Assembly: GCA_003484545.1 (NCBI GenBank)
Contig: DNCF01000183.1
Span: 1-10,655, forward strand
Direction of reading: 5' to 3'
Source: Massilia sp.
GTDB taxonomy: Bacteria; Pseudomonadota; Gammaproteobacteria; Burkholderiales; Burkholderiaceae_D
Length of the DNA: 10,655 bases
Shown: one piece after another, positions 5,962-10,655 of the stretch
How the letters are laid out: every line of letters starts with the position of its first letter
Position numbering within the stretch: position 1 is the stretch's first letter
Notes under the pieces: generated by a model
Seen by the model: only the letters and a program-made list of their open reading frames with translations
Told to the model about the DNA's origin: nothing
Databases searched by the model: none
Made by a program: the position numbers and the translations under genes

Positions 5962-6213
5962 TCAGGCGTCCGGCAGCACGACGTTGACGTCGAGCACTTC
6001 CAGGTTGCCCTGGCGGTCGAGCGAAATCTTGATGTCGTCGGCGTTGACCTTGGTGTACTTCGAGATCACCTCGATCAGCTCGCGGTGCAGGGCCGGCAGG
6101 AAATCCGGACCGGTACGGTTGGTCCGTTCGCGGGCGATGATGATTTGCAGCCGTTCCTTGGCCGCGTTCGCGCTCTTCTTCTTTTCGGGGAACAGGAATG
6201 AGAGCAATGCCAT
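5962..6213 (-). CDS. minE: Cell division topological specificity factor MinE
   Basis: MinE stimulates the MinD ATPase at the membrane and drives pole-to-pole oscillation of MinD. The 83-residue product has a normal length. The N-terminal membrane-targeting helix (MALLSFLFPEKKK) is present. It is followed by the anti-MinCD helix AAKERLQIIIARER (about 17-30) and the C-terminal topological specificity domain with LIEVISKYTKV and the ISLDRQGNLEVLDVNVVLP strand. The ATG at 6213 begins one base after the minD stop, so the two are translated together. The open frame extends into minD sequence, but the MALLSF start is that of the family. A strong hairpin follows the gene. Confidence 0.96.
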   Translation of the reverse strand: MALLSFLFPEKKKSANAAKERLQIIIARERTNRTGPDFLPALHRELIEVISKYTKVNADDIKISLDRQGNLEVLDVNVVLPDA

Positions 6214-6214
6214 G

Positions 6215-7030
6215 TCACTTGGTCCCAAAGATGCGTTGCAGCAAGCCGGGCTTTTCGTAGGTCGTGAAGCGCAGCGGGCGTTCTTCGCCCAGGAAACGCG
6301 CCACCACGTCCTCGTAGGCCTCGGCCACGTCGGTACCCTTGAAATGGATCGCCGGGTTGCCCTGGTTCGAGGCATGCAGCACGGATTCCGATTCCGGGAT
6401 GATGCCGATCAGCGGGATGCGCAGGATTTCCTGCACGTCCTGGTAGGACAGCATTTCGTCGTTCTCGACGCGGCGCGGCGAGTAGCGGGTGATCAGGAGG
6501 TGCTCCTTGACCGGTTCGCCGCCGCTCTGGGCGCGGCGCGACTTGGCCTGCAGGATGCCCAGGATGCGGTCGGAGTCGCGCACCGACGACACTTCCGGGT
6601 TGGTCACCACCAGCGCCTCGTCGGCGAAGGTCAGCGCCATCAGCGCGCCGTGCTCGATGCCGGCCGGCGAATCGCAGATGATGTATTCGAAGTCCATCTT
6701 GACCAGCTCGTTAAGCACGCGCTCGACGCCTTCCTCGGTCAGCGCTTCCTTGTCGCGCGTCTGCGAGGCCGGCAGGATGAACAGGTTGTCGCAGTGCTTG
6801 TCCTTGATCAGGGCCTGGTTCAGCGTCGCTTCGCCGTTGATCACGTTGACCAGGTCGTATACCACGCGGCGTTCGCAGCCCATGATCAGGTCGAGGTTGC
6901 GCAGGCCGACGTCGAAGTCCAGCACTGCGGTCTTGTGGCCGCGCAGGGCAAGGCCAGTGGAGAAGCTTGCGCTCGAGGTGGTTTTGCCCACGCCGCCCTT
7001 GCCGGACGTCACAACAATAATTCTTGCCAC
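6215..7030 (-). CDS. minD: Septum site-determining ATPase MinD
   Basis: MinD is a ParA/MinD-family ATPase that dimerises on the membrane when ATP is bound, recruits MinC and is released by MinE. The 271 residues show the deviant Walker A KGGVGKTT with signature lysine K11 and K16, the switch I region with D40 in LDFDVGLRNLD, the Walker B/switch II DSPAGIE (about 119-125), and the C-terminal amphipathic membrane helix (YEKPGLLQRIFGTK, 258-271). The start codon is GTG at 7030, with an AAAGGA ribosome site at suitable distance; no ATG is as good. It follows the truncated minC-like frame by 36 bases and precedes minE by one. The gene itself looks intact. Any minCDE promoter upstream of minC has been lost with the minC 5' part in this arrangement. 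Confidence 0.97.
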   Translation of the reverse strand: MARIIVVTSGKGGVGKTTSSASFSTGLALRGHKTAVLDFDVGLRNLDLIMGCERRVVYDLVNVINGEATLNQALIKDKHCDNLFILPASQTRDKEALTEEGVERVLNELVKMDFEYIICDSPAGIEHGALMALTFADEALVVTNPEVSSVRDSDRILGILQAKSRRAQSGGEPVKEHLLITRYSPRRVENDEMLSYQDVQEILRIPLIGIIPESESVLHASNQGNPAIHFKGTDVAEAYEDVVARFLGEERPLRFTTYEKPGLLQRIFGTK

Positions 7031-7066
7031 AAAAAGGTCCTTTACAAGTATCTGGTCAGAGTCTGA

Positions 7067-7483
7067 TTACGCGCGGATCGAAGCCGGACTCAGCGATGAT
7101 ATATCGATCCGGTCGCCGACCAGGCGAATTTGGGCCGGCTGGCGTGCCAGTTCGGCCGGGAATCCTTCATCGAACGTGCGATAGACGCCGGCGATCGACA
7201 CCAGCTCCGGCTGCAGCGACAGGCCGAAGATGCGCGAGGCGGCGTTGCCCGAGGCGCCGGCCAGGGCGCGGCCGTGCATCGGCGCATAGACGTGGATGCT
7301 GCCGTCGGCAATGATTTCGGCGCCGTTGTTCACCACCGCGGTGATGATCAGGTCGCAGCCGCGCGCATACACGCGCTGGCCGGCGCGCACCAGGCTGCGC
7401 GCCAGCGCGGCGGTGATGGTGGTTTTGCCTTGGCCGGACGCGACCGCCGCGACCAGGACCATGCGTGCGCCTCGGGTACCCAT
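7067..7483 (-). CDS. CobB/MinC chimera: P-loop start of cobyrinate a,c-diamide synthase fused in frame to the MinC C-terminal domain
   Basis: This 138-residue frame is made of two unrelated parts. Residues 8-38 (MVLVAAVASGQGKTTITAA and on) are the beta-strand, Walker A loop (ASGQGKTT, 15-22) and first helix of CobB/CbiA, the gene that normally follows cobO. From about residue 33 or 38 the sequence is the MinC C-terminal beta-helix: RAGQRVYARGCDLI, then GAEIIADGSIHVYAP, GRALAGASGN, ELVSIAGVYRTF and VGDRIDIS. The join lies near 7367-7390. The N-terminal FtsZ-inhibiting domain of MinC and nearly all of CobB (about 400 residues or more) are missing. The MinD-contact motif of MinC, RSGQ, is kept as RAGQ at the join. 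The start at 7483 overlaps the cobO stop (TGATG); an ATG at 7489 is an alternative. As CobB the protein must be dead; as MinC it could at most bind MinD. Whether this is a genuine deletion or an assembly join is open. Confidence 0.85.
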   Translation of the reverse strand: MGTRGARMVLVAAVASGQGKTTITAALARSLVRAGQRVYARGCDLIITAVVNNGAEIIADGSIHVYAPMHGRALAGASGNAASRIFGLSLQPELVSIAGVYRTFDEGFPAELARQPAQIRLVGDRIDISSLSPASIRA

Positions 7484-8106
7484 CACCATTCCGTCCCCGC
7501 TTGCGCCGCGATGCCGGCGGCGAACGCGTGCTTGACGACGTTCATCTCGGTGACGGTATCGGCCACCGCCACCAGTTCCGGCGGCGCGCCGCGTCCGGTG
7601 ATGACGACGTGCTGCATGGGCGGTCGGTCGAGCAGGTCGTCGATCACCGCATGGACGTCGAGGTAGCGGTATTTCAGGGCGATGTTCAATTCGTCCAGCA
7701 CCACCAGGCCGACCGCGGGATCCGAGAGGAAGCGTTTCGCCTGCTGCCAGGCTTCCAGCGCCTTGGCGATGTCGCGCTCGCGGTTCTGGGTCTCCCAGGT
7801 GTAACCCTCGCCCATCGCGTGGAAGCTGACTTCGGGGAAGCGGCGCAGGAACAGCTCTTCGCCGGTCGCTTTTGCCCCCTTGATGAACTGGACCACACCG
7901 ACGCGCATGCCGTGCCCGAGGGCGCGCGCCGCCATGCCGAAGGCGCTCGAGCTCTTGCCTTTGCCGTTGCCGGTGTTGACGATGATGATGCCGACCTGCT
8001 TGTCGGCCGCCTGGATGCGCGCGTCGATGATGGCCTTCTTGCGCTCCATGCGCACGCGGTGGCGCTCGTTGAGCGCGGCGGTCTGTTCGGGTGTCATGTC
8101 GTTCAT
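7483..8106 (-). CDS. cobO: Cob(I)yrinic acid a,c-diamide adenosyltransferase
   Basis: The enzyme transfers the adenosyl group of ATP to the cobalt of reduced corrinoids, forming the adenosylcobalamin precursor. It belongs to the CobO/BtuR/CobA family, an ATP-dependent cytoplasmic enzyme. The 207 residues have the unusual P-loop GNGKGKSS at 46-53, then VVQFIKG (about 71-77), the ETQN segment at 105-108, the VVLDELNIALKY motif and VVITGRGAPPELV, and end with the family's KHAFAAGIAAQAGTEW type tail. A start at 8106 is used; M4 at 8097 is possible. The gene lies 33 bases after the permease and overlaps the next frame by one base, so it is part of one operon. The tail is complete, so the chimeric join begins only in the next gene. 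The name btuR would be equally valid. Confidence 0.94.
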   Translation of the reverse strand: MNDMTPEQTAALNERHRVRMERKKAIIDARIQAADKQVGIIIVNTGNGKGKSSSAFGMAARALGHGMRVGVVQFIKGAKATGEELFLRRFPEVSFHAMGEGYTWETQNRERDIAKALEAWQQAKRFLSDPAVGLVVLDELNIALKYRYLDVHAVIDDLLDRPPMQHVVITGRGAPPELVAVADTVTEMNVVKHAFAAGIAAQAGTEW

Positions 8107-8139
8107 GGGAGAGTTCCGGATAAATTGTGGCTGCGGGCC

Positions 8140-9168
8140 TCAGGCGCGGCGCAGCCGGTGCAGTTGATACAGGAAGACGGGAGCGCCGATGAGCGCGGTG
8201 ACGGCGCCGACCGGCAGCTGCTGGGGCGCCACGACCGTGCGCGCGAGGGTGTCGCACAGCACCAGGAAGCTGCCGCCGGCCAGCACCGCGGCGGGAATCA
8301 GGACCCGGTGGTCGGGGCCGAAGGCGAAGCGGCAGGCATGCGGCACGATCAGGCCGACGAAGCCGATCGAGCCGGCGCTGGTGACGGCGCTGGCGGTCAG
8401 CACGCCCGAGATGAAGAACAGGCCGCGCCGCAGGCTGCCGACGTGCACGCCCAGCGTCACGGCGGCTTCCGCATGCAGGGCCATCACGTTCATGCCGCGC
8501 GCGTGGCGCAGCGCGTAGAACAGGGCGCCGCCCAGCACCAGCCAGGGCAGCAGGCGCACCGGGGCGCCGGCCAGGTCGCCGATCATCCAGAACACCATGC
8601 TGCGCAGGCGCCCTTCGGGCGCGATCGACAGCATCAGGGTGATCAGGGCCACGCACAGCGAGGAGATCACGACGCCGGTCAGCAGCAGGGTCGAGGTGCC
8701 GCCACCCAGGCCGCTCCCGCCGCGCAGGTCCTGGCGTGCAAGCAGGTAGAGCAGCAGGGACACCGCGATCGCGCCGCCGACCGCCGCCAGTTCCACGGTG
8801 GCCAGTGCTGCCATCAGCAGCAGCGCGGCGAGCGCGCCGACTGAGGCGCCGGCCGAGATACCGAGGATGTAGGGATCGGCCAAGGGATTACGCAGCAGCG
8901 CCTGCATCAGCACGCCGGCCAGCGCCAGGGCGCCGCCGGTAACGAAAGCGACCAGCGCACGCCCGGCGCGCAGTTCCAGCAGCGAGGCGGCCAGCGACTG
9001 CGGCCGGCCATCGAGCAGCTGGCGCAGCGCCGCCGGCACCTCGGCGGCCGTGACCTGGATCGAGCCGGTCATGCCCGCATACAGCATGCAGGCGAGCGCC
9101 ACCAGCAGCAGCGAACCCGTGATGAACAGGGCGCGCTGGCGCAGCGGGAACGAAGGCAGCGTGCGCAT
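8140..9168 (-). CDS. btuC: FecCD-family ABC transporter permease, probably for cobalamin (BtuC-like)
   Basis: This is the membrane subunit of a type II ABC importer, which would take corrinoid from a periplasmic binding protein into the cytoplasm. The 342-residue protein is full of hydrophobic helices (about ten, as in BtuC). It carries the FecCD signature QALLRNPLADPYILGISAGAS at about 89-109 and the conserved late segments GSIGFVGLIVPH and LGGALF. The start at 9168 puts the first membrane helix near the N-terminus; it lies 10 bases after the receptor stop. Substrate is inferred from context (TonB receptor and CobO), since FecCD permeases for siderophores look alike. No ATPase (btuD) or binding protein (btuF) is found next to it in the window. 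Confidence 0.85.
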   Translation of the reverse strand: MRTLPSFPLRQRALFITGSLLLVALACMLYAGMTGSIQVTAAEVPAALRQLLDGRPQSLAASLLELRAGRALVAFVTGGALALAGVLMQALLRNPLADPYILGISAGASVGALAALLLMAALATVELAAVGGAIAVSLLLYLLARQDLRGGSGLGGGTSTLLLTGVVISSLCVALITLMLSIAPEGRLRSMVFWMIGDLAGAPVRLLPWLVLGGALFYALRHARGMNVMALHAEAAVTLGVHVGSLRRGLFFISGVLTASAVTSAGSIGFVGLIVPHACRFAFGPDHRVLIPAAVLAGGSFLVLCDTLARTVVAPQQLPVGAVTALIGAPVFLYQLHRLRRA

Positions 9169-9178
9169 GGCTGCGTGA

Positions 9179-10655
9179 CTACATACCGTAGCGCAGGCCG
9201 GCGAACCAGCTGCGTCCGCCGGTACCGTAGTTGCGCGCCAGCTCGTAGTTCTTGTCGGCCGCATTGTTGACGCGCGCCAGCAGCGAGAAGTCCGCGCCGA
9301 GCTGCCAGGTGGCGTACAGATTCAGGAGACCATAGCCGCCGAGGCGGCGCAGGTTGGCCGCGTCGTCGTAGCGCTCGCCCGATACCACCCACTCGGCGCC
9401 GGTCTTCAGTTTGCCCGTGCCGTATTCGGCGCCGAAGTTGGCGTGCTTGGCGGCGCGGCGCGCCAGGCGCTTGCCCGTGCCATTGTCCCGCGGGTCTTGC
9501 CAGTCCAGGCTGCCGCGCAGGCGCAGCGCGCCGATGCGGGTCGCGCCCGAGAGGTTCACGCCTTCGAGCGTGGCCGAGGCCACGTTATAGGCGCAGCTGC
9601 CGGTGCGGCCGTCGCGCTGGTCCGGGCAGGGCGTGGCCGAGACGATCATGTCGCTCAGGCGGTTGCGGAACCAGGTGGCGTCGAGCTGCACGCCGTGCCC
9701 GTCGTAGCGCAGGCCGAGTTCGGCGTTGCGGCCGCGTTCGGGGCGGTTGGTCTCCAGGCCATAGCCGGGGTAGTACAACTCGTTGAAGGTCGGGGCGCGG
9801 AAGCTCGAACCGAGACTGGCGGTGGCACGCAGGCCGCCGCCGAAAGCGTAGCCGTAGCCGAGGGCGCCGGTGTTCTTCGCGCCGTAGATCGAGCGGTCCT
9901 GGCGCGCGCTGACATCGAACAGGTGGCGCTCGCGACGCAGCGCGTAGGCGGCGGCATAGGAATTGGTGATGCGCTCGCGTCCCAGGGCGCGGGTGCTGCT
10001 CGATGCGACTTCTTCCTTGCGGTGGCCATAGAGCAGCTGCAGGGTGTCGCTGCCGAAGCTGATCGTGTTCTGCCAGGTCAGTTCGTCCTGGCGGGTGTCG
10101 ATCTGGCTGGCGCCGCTGGCGGCCGCGCTGGTGAAGCTGCCCAGCTTGTCCTCGGAGCGCGCCAGCTGCACGACGCTGCGCCAGTTCTCAGTGAACTGGT
10201 TCGACACGAATATCGAGGCGGTGTTCAGGTCCTGTTCGTTGTGGACGTCGTAGCTGCCGGCGCCGCTGTCGTATTGGGCGTGCAGGCGGCTGTGCAGGAA
10301 CTGGGCCCCGGCTTCGTGTCCGGGGGCGATGGCCAGCGTCAGGCGGCCGTGCACGTTGCTGCGGCGGTAGCCGTCGTCGTCCGGGTTGTAGCCGAAGGCG
10401 CCCGGCTTGGTGGCCGAGAAGCCGTCCGACTCTTCGTGTCCCGCGCCGAAGGCATAGCTGACGGCGTGCTCGCCGCCGCTGGCGCCGGCGATGTTGGCGC
10501 TGGCCTGGCGCGTGGACTCGCTGTCCACGCCGATCGAGCCCGTGGCGTTCAGGCCGGCTTCGCCCTTGCGCGTGAAGATCTGGACCACGCCGCCGATGGC
10601 GTCGGCGCCGTACAGGGTGCTCAAGGGGCCGTAGACGACTTCGATGCGCTCGATC
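9179..10655 (-). CDS. btuB: TonB-dependent outer-membrane receptor, BtuB-like (N-terminus beyond the window)
   Basis: The visible 491 residues cover the end of the plug and the whole barrel of a TonB-dependent receptor, which carries its ligand across the outer membrane with energy from TonB-ExbBD. The plug part has IERIEVVYGPLSTLYGADAIGGVVQIFT, the classical end-of-plug motif. Amphipathic strands then alternate with polar loops. A cysteine pair (TPCPDQRDGRTGSC, near 9595-9630) lies in an extracellular loop. The C-terminus (NNAADKNYELARNYGTGGRSWFAGLRY) is like BtuB. It ends GM rather than the usual final aromatic residue, a small oddity. Cobalamin is the inferred ligand because permease and cobO follow; siderophore receptors share the fold. 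Signal peptide and TonB box lie outside, as would any cobalamin riboswitch. Confidence 0.85.
   Translation of the reverse strand, partial: IERIEVVYGPLSTLYGADAIGGVVQIFTRKGEAGLNATGSIGVDSESTRQASANIAGASGGEHAVSYAFGAGHEESDGFSATKPGAFGYNPDDDGYRRSNVHGRLTLAIAPGHEAGAQFLHSRLHAQYDSGAGSYDVHNEQDLNTASIFVSNQFTENWRSVVQLARSEDKLGSFTSAAASGASQIDTRQDELTWQNTISFGSDTLQLLYGHRKEEVASSSTRALGRERITNSYAAAYALRRERHLFDVSARQDRSIYGAKNTGALGYGYAFGGGLRATASLGSSFRAPTFNELYYPGYGLETNRPERGRNAELGLRYDGHGVQLDATWFRNRLSDMIVSATPCPDQRDGRTGSCAYNVASATLEGVNLSGATRIGALRLRGSLDWQDPRDNGTGKRLARRAAKHANFGAEYGTGKLKTGAEWVVSGERYDDAANLRRLGGYGLLNLYATWQLGADFSLLARVNNAADKNYELARNYGTGGRSWFAGLRYGM

Noticed and set aside
7031..7066. Separate promoter between the minC-like frame and minD
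   Set aside because: The spacer is only 36 bases and holds a ribosome site, with no credible -35/-10 pair.
7490..8656. Upstream extension of the chimera frame through cobO and the permease
   Set aside because: The extension is low-complexity R/A/G-rich shadow sequence opposite or out of frame with cobO and btuC; the TGATG overlap marks the true start near 7483.

Overview
The window looks like a GC-rich chromosomal segment of a betaproteobacterium, most likely Burkholderiales/Oxalobacteraceae (Massilia-like). That placement rests on protein style, the hemA-prfA-prmC cluster, a minDE pair and the codon bias. It is inference, because no search was possible. Every gene I can support lies on the minus strand, so transcription runs from high to low coordinates. 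The long plus-strand frames are GC-rich shadows.

Layout, in transcription order. (1) 10655-7483 is a vitamin B12 uptake and salvage block: a TonB-dependent receptor of BtuB type (N-terminus cut by the window edge), a FecCD/BtuC permease, and the corrinoid adenosyltransferase CobO. (2) At 7483-7067 the expected next gene, cobyrinate a,c-diamide synthase (cobB/cbiA), begins correctly with a TGATG overlap and a P-loop. After about 38 codons it runs in frame into the C-terminal domain of the division inhibitor MinC. The rest of cobB and the N-terminal half of minC are absent. Intact minD and minE follow. (3) 5961-5554 is a gene-free, partly AT-rich stretch with a minE terminator, several hairpins and a promoter with an operator-like palindrome. 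(4) 5553-4864 is an orphan OmpR-type response regulator. (5) 4654-712 is a cluster of hemA, prfA, dsbB and prmC, in which the release factor RF1 and its own glutamine methyltransferase are separated by an inserted dsbB. (6) 501-1 is the N-terminal part of an exported DUF885 protein.

How the genes work together. The receptor and permease would carry cobalamin across the outer and inner membranes, and CobO adenosylates the corrinoid. MinD and MinE normally oscillate to keep MinC, and so division inhibition, at the poles. PrmC methylates the GGQ glutamine of RF1. HemA makes the first committed precursor of tetrapyrroles.

The outstanding observation is the in-frame CobB/MinC junction near 7367-7390. 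It removes the FtsZ-inhibiting N-domain of MinC, inactivates cobB, and places minDE directly downstream of the B12 genes. It could be a real deletion, possibly through short homology at an R-A/S-G-Q-R-V coding stretch shared by the two genes, or an assembly chimera. Secondary points are a paired, covarying hairpin repeat family (two loci), a 102-bp element with 11-bp perfect terminal inverted repeats after prfA, and palindromes in two promoter regions.
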